Below are positions 6,298 to 14,566 of a stretch of 64,000 nucleotides of DNA, in pieces. The DNA comes from Oscillospiraceae bacterium. GTDB taxonomy: Bacteria > Bacillota > Clostridia > Oscillospirales > Oscillospiraceae. A model generated the notes under the pieces. That model was not told where the DNA came from. It was given only the letters and a program-made list of their open reading frames with translations, and did no database searches. The number at the start of each line of letters is the position of its first letter. The stretch's first letter is position 1. The DNA lies in contig JAHHSG010000009.1 of assembly GCA_020025305.1 (NCBI GenBank), positions 1-64,000 of the forward strand, given 5' to 3'. A program made the translations under genes and the position numbers.

Positions 6298-8706
6298 TCA
6301 GTTGGGGGTAATTTTGCTTCTTCCCAGAAGATACGCTCGCAACTGCACCATGTCTGTGATATTAATGCTGCCATCGCCGTTGAGATCCCCCGCCTGCGCC
6401 TTGGCCCCGTCCAGAGACGATTTGCCCAGTAAGTTTGCACGCAGCTGCACCATATCCGTGATATTGGCCACGCCATCGCCGTTCAGATCCCCCGTTACTA
6501 CCAGGGTCAGCGACTGCTTGACCTGCCCATTGACCGTATACTCCACGGTCATGCCAGTACCCGCCAGCTTTCCGCCGGCGGAAGTTCCCTTATGGATGGT
6601 AATTGCATCTGTAGGCAGCAGGGTACCCAGCAGATCCGATACAGCTGTTTGGGTGGGAATAGCACGCAAATACCCATCACGGATGGTATACAACTGGCTG
6701 ACAATCTCGCCATTCTCCGCTAATATCTCCTGCCGATACTGGGCCTTGAATACCACATCCCCGGAGATGGTCATTCCCTCGGTATATCCTTCCCATCCGG
6801 TAAATACATAGTAGTAGCTCTCGTCTGTGGGGCGATGCGGTTTCTGGGAAGGCGCCGGGATCGCTGCACCCTCTGTCAGTTCGCCGCTGTCCACCAGCGT
6901 TCCGTCATAATTGACAAACTGATAGGTGAATGCCGTGCCGTACTGCGCATAGAGTGTGATCCTGTCGGCGCCGGCCGGTGTGGTAGCCTCGATCCGTGTG
7001 CCGCCCTCCGGTGCGGTGTACCAGCCCCTGAACTCGTAGCCGGGTTTCTTAGCGGTGGGCAGTTTGCCGTAGGCCTGACCGGGCGACACAATGCGCCGTG
7101 ACTCGGAACTCGTGCCGCCGCAGGCATCAAAAATCACCTCATGGCCGCCGTCGAGCACGTAGAAGGGGGACTCCAGTCTGAACTTGTCCCCGTCGGCACT
7201 CTCGGCCGAAATGACCAGTGTATAGCTGCCCGCTTTCAGACGGCTGAAAGCCACCGCATAGTCCAGCTCCCGCAAATCGTAATAATGGGCGTTGATATTC
7301 TCGGCACACGCCGGTCCGCCGGGGAAGCCCTCCTGCCCGCTGCTGTCAAGGGCAGAAACCGTGACTGTTCGGATGGGGGAGACGCCATTGGTCAGCGTAC
7401 CGCGGAAATCAAAGCTGGAGTTGCCCTCCTGTATACTGCTGGAGTAGGTGGGGTAGCTGGCACCGGTCAGCTTCCATGCGCCGGTACCCGGCTGCAGCTG
7501 CCACTGCATGGCGGTGCTGCTGCCATACAGCTGTCCACCGGCGGTGGGGCTGCTGGCAGACAAATATTGGCCGGTTTCTCGGTTTTGCAGGGAAAAGCCG
7601 CTATTAAACTTCCCCAGTTTCCACATTTGATTATGATCGGCTGTGGCATCAGCCAGAGATACACGACCATCGCTGCCCATGGTCAAGCGCTGTCCCGTGC
7701 CCAAATTTTTAATCGTATAGTAGCCGCTGGCATAATAGGTAAGTTGGAAATTCTGCTTCTCACTTCGATCCAACGCATTTAAAGATAGGGAGTTTCCGTT
7801 GGCCAGCGCCGCCAATCCTGTGTTGGACACAGGGGAGAAATAGTAGTTGCCCTCCAAAAGCGGTGCGTCCTGATACCCATATTCTGCCAGCATTTGCTGG
7901 GCCTCCGCCACTTCGTTGACCCGCAGGCGGATATAGACGCTCAGCTGCACCTCGCCGCTGGAACCGTGATACCACGACAGCACCATGTTGGAAACACCGT
8001 AGCGCTCGGCAAGGGAGCCGGACATCCAGTTTGCGTCCCCGTCCTTTCTGGGACGCACCTCGCCGCTGGAGCGATAGATGGCATCGATCAGTTCGGACTC
8101 CGGCTGGTTGGCAAAGCCGCCCAATGCCGCCACCGCGTCCTCCACCACCTCACAGGCACCGCCCGATCCATGCTGCACGGCGCGGGACCAGATCACATTG
8201 CGAAGGGCGATACTGTAATTGCTCATATCAAAGCCGGGGATGGAGTTCTCCACGGCGGCAACAGCAGGCTCGTAGTAATTCATGCCCACATAGGTCTGCT
8301 GCGCGCGGAAGAAGCCCTCATAGTTCTCCTGAGCCAGAGCTTTCCAGGTCTCGTCAAAGTTACTGCCGTACCCGCCGTCCTCTTCATAGGCGATGCTGAG
8401 CCGATCGCCAAACTTTTGGTAAATAGTGCTGCTGCTTTCCTGGCACCACAAGAAGAAATCCCGGGGCTTATCATAACGGCTGGAAAATTGATAAGCACCG
8501 TAGGATTTGCCGCCGGCATCCCCCTCGCCCGTGGAAATACTGCCGGGATCGCCGGACTCATACTTTCGGCACAGCTGCCCCAACATATCCGCCTCCAGCT
8601 CATCCGCCGCCGTGGCGCCCGCCGACAGCAGGAAGCCGCCCACAATCACCGTTGCCGACAACGCCAGGCACAACATAGGGAAAAAGTTTTTTCGTAGAAA
8701 TTTCAT
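6298..8706 (-). CDS. Secreted dockerin-bearing lysozyme-like protein with ricin-type and InlB-type repeats
   Basis: 802 residues. Order: signal peptide (1-33); a lysozyme/transglycosylase-like region (about 35-260) with the ESGDPGSISTGEGDAGG/YGAYQFS pattern seen in phage-type cell-wall hydrolases; a ricin-type beta-trefoil region (about 285-405, with repeated W/F-x-L and NLGTGQRL elements); an unassigned beta-rich region (about 420-520); an InlB/Listeria-Bacteroides repeat (about 523-590, PGYEFRGWYT) and a second related unit (about 592-657); and a C-terminal type I dockerin (about 738-797) with two GDLNGDG..NITDMVQLR calcium-binding repeats. First gene of an operon with the cohesin anchor. 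The inferred role is peptidoglycan or glycan cleavage at the surface; the catalytic residue was not firmly identified. Confidence 0.82.
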   Translation of the reverse strand: MKFLRKNFFPMLCLALSATVIVGGFLLSAGATAADELEADMLGQLCRKYESGDPGSISTGEGDAGGKSYGAYQFSSRYDKPRDFFLWCQESSSTIYQKFGDRLSIAYEEDGGYGSNFDETWKALAQENYEGFFRAQQTYVGMNYYEPAVAAVENSIPGFDMSNYSIALRNVIWSRAVQHGSGGACEVVEDAVAALGGFANQPESELIDAIYRSSGEVRPRKDGDANWMSGSLAERYGVSNMVLSWYHGSSGEVQLSVYIRLRVNEVAEAQQMLAEYGYQDAPLLEGNYYFSPVSNTGLAALANGNSLSLNALDRSEKQNFQLTYYASGYYTIKNLGTGQRLTMGSDGRVSLADATADHNQMWKLGKFNSGFSLQNRETGQYLSASSPTAGGQLYGSSTAMQWQLQPGTGAWKLTGASYPTYSSSIQEGNSSFDFRGTLTNGVSPIRTVTVSALDSSGQEGFPGGPACAENINAHYYDLRELDYAVAFSRLKAGSYTLVISAESADGDKFRLESPFYVLDGGHEVIFDACGGTSSESRRIVSPGQAYGKLPTAKKPGYEFRGWYTAPEGGTRIEATTPAGADRITLYAQYGTAFTYQFVNYDGTLVDSGELTEGAAIPAPSQKPHRPTDESYYYVFTGWEGYTEGMTISGDVVFKAQYRQEILAENGEIVSQLYTIRDGYLRAIPTQTAVSDLLGTLLPTDAITIHKGTSAGGKLAGTGMTVEYTVNGQVKQSLTLVVTGDLNGDGVANITDMVQLRANLLGKSSLDGAKAQAGDLNGDGSINITDMVQLRAYLLGRSKITPN

Positions 8707-8758
8707 ATGCTCACCTTATTCAAAGCGCACCGCCAATTTACATAATATTAGATATTAA

Positions 8759-8787
8759 ATTATAGCACAGGCTCTTTTTTTTGTCTA
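8759..8787 (-). promoter_or_regulatory. Strong promoter of the dockerin-cohesin operon
   Basis: On the minus strand TAGACA (8787-8782), a 17-nt spacer and TATAAT (8764-8759) with an upstream TG make a near-consensus extended -10 promoter, about 50 nt before the start codon. Confidence 0.7.
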
Positions 8788-8868
8788 CAAAAAGCAGATT
8801 TTTTGTTAAAGCAGCGGCATAAATGGGCTTAAAAAAAGATTTATGTAGAATTTCGCCCTTCTTTCCTC

Positions 8869-8874
8869 TATAAT
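8869..8874 (+). promoter_or_regulatory. Putative -10 box for the DUF4015-type gene
   Basis: TATAAT lies 33 nt before the start codon. No convincing -35 hexamer is seen at the right distance. The 200-nt gap between the divergent genes holds only these two promoters. Confidence 0.4.
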
Positions 8875-8906
8875 AGGCCTACAACAAATAACATAAGAGG
8901 TGTTCT

Positions 8907-10583
8907 ATGGCAACTGTAACAAACGAAGTCTCGCGGGAGGAAAAAAGGAAGCGCTGGCCGATCATCGCAGCGGCGCTGGGCGTGGCCCTTATGATAGCCG
9001 CAGTTGCTGCGTGGCTGCTGTGGCCCCGTCCGCTGGTAACCGCACAGGGCTACATTGCCGCCCAGCGCCAGAGCGCTCCGATCTATGATGCAGACGGCAA
9101 TGTGCTGCAAGAGGCTGCTCGCGGCAGCACCGTCACCTATGTGGTAGGGGAGGACAAAGATTATCCCGATATGGTGCAGCTGGTGCTGGGCGAAGAGTCG
9201 TTTGGCTGGCTCAAAAAAGAAAACCTCACGGATGATGCCAATGCTGTAGTCACCACACAGTCCATGTATGTACGCACAGCGGTGAACCTCACGGACGAGA
9301 GCGGCGCTGCTGCCGGCATACTGGCCAATAAGGGACAGGTTTTGGAAGTGCTGGACTATGAGGGTCTTGCCGAAGACGGCTCCGTGGCTCGCTACCGTGT
9401 CCGCCTCGGTGATGAGGAGGGCTTCGTCCGGGCAGGCTACCTCGTCTACACCGAGGAGGAGGCACTGGCCCAGTATGACCAGAAGCTCTACGCACTCCAC
9501 GCCGGTCGTGGTGACAGCTGGGGCGGGGGAGATGCCGCAGGCTTGGATTACTTTCCCCGTGAGAAAAAGCCTATTGCGGGCAACACAATGCCCAGCGAGG
9601 TGAAGGCGCTCTATCTCAACAATGCGTTTACGGCAAGCGTGGACACCTATCTGGACATTGCCGCCGGATGCGGCGTCAACGCCTTCGTCATCGACATTCA
9701 AGATGGCGGAGCCATCGGCTACGCCTCTCCTACCATGGAAAAGTACTCCCCCTCCGCCTACGAGAGCGCTTACAACACGCTGGAGGAATATCAAGCAGCG
9801 GTGAAGAAAATCAAGGAGGCCGGCTACTATGTGATCGGACGCATCACCACCTTCAACGACCCCAACTTCGCCGTTGACCACCCGGAGGCGCTGATTGCCT
9901 CCACCGCCACCGGGCAGCCCATGGAAATCGGCGGGATGTACTGGCCCAGTGCCTACAATCGATATGTCTGGCAGTACAAGGTGGATCTGGCGCTGGAAGC
10001 GGTGGAGCTGATGGGCTTCCACGAGATTCAGTTCGACTATGTGCGCTTCCCTGACGGCACATGGGAATACGAGGATTCGGAGATCGACTATCGCAACGCC
10101 TACGGCGAGAGCAAGGCGCAGGCCATCCAGCGCTTTTTGATGTACGCCTGCGACCGCATCCGTCCTGCCGGAGCCTATGTCAGCGCCGATGTATTTGGCG
10201 AATGCGCCGAGAACTATGTCTGCGCCTACGGTCAGTACTGGCCCGCCATCAGCGCCGTAGTGGATGCCATCTCCGCCATGCCCTATCCTGACCACTACAG
10301 TCCTGTGGGCAGCTGGCTGCCTTGGGAACATCCCTACGATATGCTCCACACCTTTGGCGAGAAAGCCGCAGCCCGTCAGGCAGAGACCGCCTCTCCTGCC
10401 GCAGTGCGCACCTGGCTGCAAGCCTACGACGCTATTCGGGAGCCTTACCCCTATTACGGCCCCGACCAGATTGCCGATCAGATCCGGGCACTGCGGGATA
10501 CCGGCAATACCGGCGGTTACATGACATGGAACGCCGCCTCCAGCATCCAGAAATACTATGATATTGCCCCGGCGCTGAACTAA
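8907..10583 (+). CDS. Membrane-anchored putative glycoside hydrolase (DUF4015 type) with SH3-like region
   Basis: 558 residues. A cytoplasmic Lys/Arg-rich start and one membrane helix (about 18-40) anchor it outside; two SH3-like beta units follow (about 45-105 and 108-175). The catalytic-like beta/alpha barrel runs from about 225 to 555 and shows strand-end acidic motifs: FVIDIQDGG, EIQFDYVRFPDG, VSADVFGE and MPYPDHYSP, typical of the DUF4015/GHL family related to alpha-amylase-like hydrolases. Asp and Glu in the last three are the best catalytic candidates. Substrate is unknown; the SH3-like part suggests cell-wall or exopolysaccharide binding. It is divergent from the dockerin-lysozyme operon, so both may act on the same surface polymer. 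Confidence 0.82.
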   Translation: MATVTNEVSREEKRKRWPIIAAALGVALMIAAVAAWLLWPRPLVTAQGYIAAQRQSAPIYDADGNVLQEAARGSTVTYVVGEDKDYPDMVQLVLGEESFGWLKKENLTDDANAVVTTQSMYVRTAVNLTDESGAAAGILANKGQVLEVLDYEGLAEDGSVARYRVRLGDEEGFVRAGYLVYTEEEALAQYDQKLYALHAGRGDSWGGGDAAGLDYFPREKKPIAGNTMPSEVKALYLNNAFTASVDTYLDIAAGCGVNAFVIDIQDGGAIGYASPTMEKYSPSAYESAYNTLEEYQAAVKKIKEAGYYVIGRITTFNDPNFAVDHPEALIASTATGQPMEIGGMYWPSAYNRYVWQYKVDLALEAVELMGFHEIQFDYVRFPDGTWEYEDSEIDYRNAYGESKAQAIQRFLMYACDRIRPAGAYVSADVFGECAENYVCAYGQYWPAISAVVDAISAMPYPDHYSPVGSWLPWEHPYDMLHTFGEKAAARQAETASPAAVRTWLQAYDAIREPYPYYGPDQIADQIRALRDTGNTGGYMTWNAASSIQKYYDIAPALN

Positions 10584-10601
10584 AGGTGATCTGAGCAGGG
10601 C

Positions 10602-10642
10602 AAAAACGGCAGCAGCCTTTACCGGGCTGCTGCCGTTTCTTC
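10602..10642. terminator. Bidirectional terminator between convergent genes
   Basis: A 14-bp stem (AAACGGCAGCAGCC / GGCTGCTGCCGTTT) with A and T flanks sits between the DUF4015-type gene and the ABC substrate-binding gene. Confidence 0.85.
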
Positions 10643-10644
10643 CT

Positions 10645-11649
10645 TTACGATGCCGCCTTGTGGGCAAAGCGGTTATCCACCATTTCCTCGAAATCCACCC
10701 ACGCCGTATGCTCCAGTTCTCCGGCGTGCTCCATCACCGTTTCCAGCCGTTCCAGTGCCGCCTGTTCCATTACCGGCGTAGCACTCCATGCGTCAATGGC
10801 CCGATACCGGCCCACCACCCGCTCCAGCACCTCCAGCGAGGTATCCGGAAACTGCTCGGCGATGGCCTGCGCCACCTCACGGTCGGAGTGCTCTGCCATC
10901 CAGCGCTGGGCACGGGCGATGGCATTGGTAAAGCGCTGCACCGTGTCGCTGTTTTCCTCCACATAGCTGCGGTTGGCAAAATAGGCGGTGTAGGGGATGA
11001 GGCCGCTCTCTTGCCCCATGGAGCAGAGCACATATCCCTTGCCCGCCATCTCCAACTCCGTGGCAGTCGGCTCAAAGAGCGTCACATAGTCGCCCTGCCC
11101 TCCGGTGAACGCTCCAGCCATCATATTGAATTGCACGGAGGTATCCACCACCGCATCCACATGGGGCTGTACACCGTTTTGCGCCATTACATATTCCAGC
11201 GTCATCTCCGGCACGCCGCCTTTTCTGCCGCCGATGATGGTTTTGCCGCGCAGGTCTTGCCACGAGAAGTCTTTCTCTTCCCGGCCCACCAAAAATGAGC
11301 CGTCCTTCTGCGTGAGCTGGGCAAAAATCACCGGTGCATCCTCCTTGCCCTGCTGCCGGACATAAATACAGGCCTCCGGCCCGGCAAGGCCGATGTCCGA
11401 CTGCCCCGACACAACGGCAGTCATGACCTTGTCGGCACCGCCGCCGTTGGTCAGCTCTATCTGCAAGCCTTCCGATGCAAAAAATCCCTGCCGCATCGCC
11501 ACATACTGCGGTGCATAAAAGACAGAGTGGGTCACCTCATTGACCCGTACCGTGGTATAGGTTCCCTCACTGCTGCCGCAGCCCATTAAAAGCGTACTTG
11601 ACAGCAGTACCGCTGCCAGCAGCGCGGCAAATACTTTCTTTCCTCTCAA
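10645..11649 (-). CDS. ABC transporter substrate-binding lipoprotein (NMT1/SsuA/ThiY-like)
   Basis: 334 residues if started at TTG 11649, whose TTGA overlaps the permease stop codon and which follows a GGGGGG ribosome binding site; no in-frame ATG fits. A lipoprotein signal peptide ends in the lipobox LLMGC. The mature part has the NMT1-family opening (THSVFYAPQYVAMRQGFF), GGGADKVMTAVVSGQSDIG and the DYVTLFEPTATE hinge region of nitrate/taurine/sulfonate/pyrimidine binders. It should capture a small ligand outside the membrane and deliver it to the permease. No thiamine, sulfonate or nitrate genes and no recognisable TPP riboswitch are nearby, so the ligand stays open. Confidence 0.88.
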   Translation of the reverse strand: MRGKKVFAALLAAVLLSSTLLMGCGSSEGTYTTVRVNEVTHSVFYAPQYVAMRQGFFASEGLQIELTNGGGADKVMTAVVSGQSDIGLAGPEACIYVRQQGKEDAPVIFAQLTQKDGSFLVGREEKDFSWQDLRGKTIIGGRKGGVPEMTLEYVMAQNGVQPHVDAVVDTSVQFNMMAGAFTGGQGDYVTLFEPTATELEMAGKGYVLCSMGQESGLIPYTAYFANRSYVEENSDTVQRFTNAIARAQRWMAEHSDREVAQAIAEQFPDTSLEVLERVVGRYRAIDAWSATPVMEQAALERLETVMEHAGELEHTAWVDFEEMVDNRFAHKAAS

Positions 11650-12464
11650 GACTGTACCCCCCAATAATGATGTAATATTTTTTCTCCCCACAGCACCAAA
11701 CGGTACATCAGTACCGCCGCCACCGCCAACAGCAGCACGCTGGTCATGACCAAGTCCATATTGAACACCTGCGAGCCGTAGACGATCAAATAGCCCAGAC
11801 CGGCGCGTGAGACGAGAAATTCGCCCATGATGACGCCTACCCATGAAAGCCCCACATTCACCTTCAGCGTATTGAAGAGGGTGGGACAGTTGGCAGGGAA
11901 CACCAGCATCCGCAAAATCTGCCCCCGATCTGCGCCCAATGACCGCATAAGGCGGATTTTCTGCTCATCTGTGGATTGAAAGCCCATGTACATATTAAGG
12001 ATCGTGACGATCAGCGAAATGGCCAGCGTCATCATGACGATAGCACCTGCTCCCGCACCCATCCAGACGATAAAAATAGGACCCAGCGCCGTCTTAGGCA
12101 GGGCGTTAAGCACCACCAGATAGGGGTCGAGTACCTCCGCTACTGCGGGCCACCACCACATAACCACTGCTACCAATGTCCCCAGAAGGGTTCCCAGCGT
12201 AAAGCCTACCACCGTCTCAAGACAGGAGGTGCCCACATGGCGCAGCAGCTCCCCTCCGCGGCACAGTGTCCAAAAAGTCTCCAGCATCCTTGTGGGGCTG
12301 GAGATGAGAAAGCCATCGCTCCACCCCCAGCGGGTGGATAGTTCCCATAGAGCAAACAGTCCCACCACCAACGATACCTGCCACACGCGAATGTTTCTGC
12401 GGTGGCGTGTCTGCTGGCGCAGCCACAGTACACGGTCAGAGGAGATGGGAACTCTCTCAATCAT
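11646..12464 (-). CDS. ABC transporter permease (NitT/TauT type)
   Basis: 272 residues from ATG 12464, which overlaps the ATPase stop codon by 8 nt and follows GGAG at a short distance. About six membrane segments, with the cytoplasmic EAA-like loop in the region FQSTDEQKIRLMRSLGADRGQILRMLVFPANCP and the conserved LGPIFIVWMGAG segment of BPD_transp_1 permeases. It forms the membrane channel of the importer with its neighbours. The order ATPase-permease-binding protein with overlaps at both junctions shows tight translational coupling. Confidence 0.93.
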   Translation of the reverse strand: MIERVPISSDRVLWLRQQTRHRRNIRVWQVSLVVGLFALWELSTRWGWSDGFLISSPTRMLETFWTLCRGGELLRHVGTSCLETVVGFTLGTLLGTLVAVVMWWWPAVAEVLDPYLVVLNALPKTALGPIFIVWMGAGAGAIVMMTLAISLIVTILNMYMGFQSTDEQKIRLMRSLGADRGQILRMLVFPANCPTLFNTLKVNVGLSWVGVIMGEFLVSRAGLGYLIVYGSQVFNMDLVMTSVLLLAVAAVLMYRLVLWGEKILHHYWGVQS

Positions 12465-13212
12465 GAATCTCCAACTCCTTCCATATAGTATTGAAAAACG
12501 TGTGAAATTCCTCCGTGTCACGCCGCTCCATAGGAGACAGCTTTCGCAGCTCCCCCAGATCGTGAATATTTTTCACAACAGCAGGACGGCCGGACAGCAC
12601 CACCACACGATCTGACATACTGATGGCCTCGGAAATATCGTGGGTCACCAGCAGCGCCGTCATGTGCTCCCGACGCAAAATTTCGTAGACATCCGCCGAG
12701 ACGGCCAGCCGCGTCTGGTAATCCAGCGCGGAAAATGGCTCATCCAGCAGCAAGATCCGCGGCTGGGGAACCAGTGTACGGATCAGGGAACAGCGCTGAC
12801 GCATCCCGCCGGACAGCTGCGCCGGCCGTTTATCCGCAAATTCCGCCAGCCCGTAACGATGTAAGAGCTCCTCGGCATGGGCCCGGCGCTCCGGCGTGTT
12901 CTCCCGGCGCACCTCCAGTCCCAGCAGCACGTTATCCCGAATGGTTTTCCAACCGAACAGCTGGTCGCTCTGAGGCATCAGCCCGATTTTGGGATTAGGC
13001 CCCCGAATTTCCTCACCGTCCAGATAAATCTCACCGTCACTCAGCTCCTCCAACCCTGCAATTGCCCCCAGCAGTGTGGATTTTCCACAGCCGGAAGGGC
13101 CCACAATGCTGTAAAACGCCCCTTCCTCCATTGCAAAGGAGACATTGCGCAATGCCTCCACCTCCCCCTCCGGGGATTGGTAGGTCAGGGCGGCGTTTTG
13201 CACTCTAATCAT
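12457..13212 (-). CDS. ABC transporter ATP-binding protein (NitT/TauT type)
   Basis: 251 residues from ATG 13212. Walker [11 protein letters not shown]-loop, signature LSGGMRQRCSLIR, Walker B ILLLDEPFSALD and the switch His (LVTHDISEA) are all intact. It drives uptake through the adjacent permease. An AAGGAGG motif sits 12 nt before the ATG and directly before an out-of-frame ATG that opens a four-codon reading frame ending on the true start (ATGA), so initiation may be by re-initiation; this is inferred. First gene of the three-gene operon. Confidence 0.93.
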   Translation of the reverse strand: MIRVQNAALTYQSPEGEVEALRNVSFAMEEGAFYSIVGPSGCGKSTLLGAIAGLEELSDGEIYLDGEEIRGPNPKIGLMPQSDQLFGWKTIRDNVLLGLEVRRENTPERRAHAEELLHRYGLAEFADKRPAQLSGGMRQRCSLIRTLVPQPRILLLDEPFSALDYQTRLAVSADVYEILRREHMTALLVTHDISEAISMSDRVVVLSGRPAVVKNIHDLGELRKLSPMERRDTEEFHTFFNTIWKELEIHD

Positions 13213-13344
13213 GCCCGTAACATGCCTCCTTACCGGAGAATAAATCTCCCACGTCATTCTATGTAATGACGTCCAAATGGGAACCTGCCTGGCAGGACCT
13301 ATGGCTTGGGGCACAAAAAAGAACCGCCTGCAGGCGGTTCTTTT
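13213..13344 (-). promoter_or_regulatory. Structured leader of the ABC operon (possible attenuator or unknown riboswitch)
   Basis: Reading the minus strand towards the ATPase gene: a perfect palindromic terminator-like hairpin (13317-13344, GAACCGCCTG / CAGGCGGTTC with A and T flanks), a GGTCCTGCC/GGCAGG element (13285-13300), an 8-bp hairpin ACGTCATT/AATGACGT (13255-13277), and a GGAGA/TCTCC hairpin (13232-13247). No known riboswitch consensus (TPP, guanidine-I/II, ZTP) was recognised. The promoter could not be placed, so whether the palindrome is inside the transcript is unclear. Confidence 0.4.
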
Positions 13345-13465
13345 CCACACATGGCAAAAGATCGGAAAGGGAAGTCCTGCTCTTTCCTCGCTGCACTTTT
13401 TCCCCCATATTTCTTACTTTTTTGTAAATTTACCAGTTATCCTTTTCTTTTTCGAGTTTTTTTGC

Positions 13466-13471
13466 TATACT
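13466..13471 (+). promoter_or_regulatory. Putative extended -10 promoter of the DUF4340 gene
   Basis: TGCTATACT gives an extended -10 box about 44 nt before the start codon; the -35 region (TTTTCT) is poor. Confidence 0.4.
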
Positions 13472-13514
13472 GTTAACCGATTTGGATAGATAAAACCACA
13501 AAGGAGTTTTCCAT

Positions 13515-14483
13515 ATGAAAAAATATAGACGCTTTTCTCTGCCGGCCTTGAGCCTTTCTCTGCTGGCCTTGAGCCTTTTTCTGCTGCTGGGTATCCTCTT
13601 CAGCTGCGGGGAGAAAACACCGCAAGCGGTAAAAGACAGCAGCGGTATTTCCTCTGCCGAGGGGGCGCTGACATCTCAGGCCCCTGTCTCTCCTGCGCTT
13701 TCCTACAGCAACGGCTCTGCGACACTGCATTTCACCTGCGATGAAAGCGGCAGCTGGCATTGGCGGGACGATCCCGCATTTCCTTTGGATCAAAGTTACC
13801 TTTTGGGTATTTTGGATACGGTGAACACCATGATGGACGTCCAGCCCATCCCCGACGCCACCGATGCCGCCGCATACGGCTTGGATTCCAAGGATAAATA
13901 CCTCACCACCTCCGGCAAAAACGGTGAGAAACTGACCTTCTACTTTGGCAGCACCACTGACAGCGGTGCTTACTACATGATGCGCAGTGATGTTGCCGAT
14001 CAGATCTATACGGCACCTGCGGCGCTGACAGAACAGCTCAACCGCGCCATCTTTGACATGATGGTGCTGCCGGAATTGCCTCCGTTCACAGCCGAAAATG
14101 TCCGCACCATCACTTTGGAGGGCTCCGGCAAAGTGTCCCTCTCTTTCGCTCAGCAGGAGGGCACATGGCACAGCGGTGATGCCACAGTGGACCAGCAGAT
14201 CCCATTGCAGCTGCTCGAGGAGATGTCTGCCATGACCGTACAGTCCGCGATTGACTATCGCCCCAGCCCCGGCGTGACCGGCTTGTGCGCGTTGGATACC
14301 CCCGCCGCCGTCCTTACCATCACCTATGCAAATACGGTTGGAGTAGAGAACACCTTCACCTTGCAGATCGGCGGTGTACGGGGCGAGGGGCGTTATGCAC
14401 TGATCAATGAAGATACCACCATTTATCTCATTCCTTCCTCTCAGCTGACCAAGCTGCTGACACTGGCAGAGCAGGGCATCTAG
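13515..14483 (+). CDS. DUF4340-like lipoprotein
   Basis: 322 residues. The long hydrophobic signal peptide ends in a lipobox-like ILFSC, so it is probably lipidated and surface-held. The mature protein is beta-rich and matches the DUF4340 style: a KYGLDS-like AAAYGLDSKDKYLT segment, GEKLTFYFGSTTDSGAYYMM, then ENVRTITLEGSGKVSLSF. DUF4340 proteins often accompany gliding or exopolysaccharide ABC systems, but none is present. AAAGGAG precedes the ATG. It stands 83 nt before a two-component system and may report to it, though this is only positional. Function unknown. Confidence 0.7.
   Translation: MKKYRRFSLPALSLSLLALSLFLLLGILFSCGEKTPQAVKDSSGISSAEGALTSQAPVSPALSYSNGSATLHFTCDESGSWHWRDDPAFPLDQSYLLGILDTVNTMMDVQPIPDATDAAAYGLDSKDKYLTTSGKNGEKLTFYFGSTTDSGAYYMMRSDVADQIYTAPAALTEQLNRAIFDMMVLPELPPFTAENVRTITLEGSGKVSLSFAQQEGTWHSGDATVDQQIPLQLLEEMSAMTVQSAIDYRPSPGVTGLCALDTPAAVLTITYANTVGVENTFTLQIGGVRGEGRYALINEDTTIYLIPSSQLTKLLTLAEQGI
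13537..13578 (+). repeat. 21-bp tandem duplication within a signal peptide
   Basis: Two adjacent 21-nt copies (13537-13557 and 13558-13578) differ at one base and encode LPALSLS and LLALSLF. The duplication lengthens the hydrophobic core of the lipoprotein signal peptide. Confidence 0.85.
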
Positions 14484-14566
14484 CAGCGAAGTCACCGGTC
14501 TCTTGGAAAGCGATTGTCTTGATCCGACCCATATCTCTTTACCTCACGTGAAAGAAGGACACGCCC

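Noticed and set aside
8868..10667. 599-codon open frame on the minus strand
   Set aside because: Antisense to the DUF4015-type gene; its translation is His/Gly/Val-rich with no domain, as expected from a GC-biased shadow frame.
13213..13344. TPP or guanidine riboswitch upstream of the NMT1-type importer
   Set aside because: The CTGAGA/ACCTGA core of TPP and the conserved guanidine-I and -II motifs are absent.
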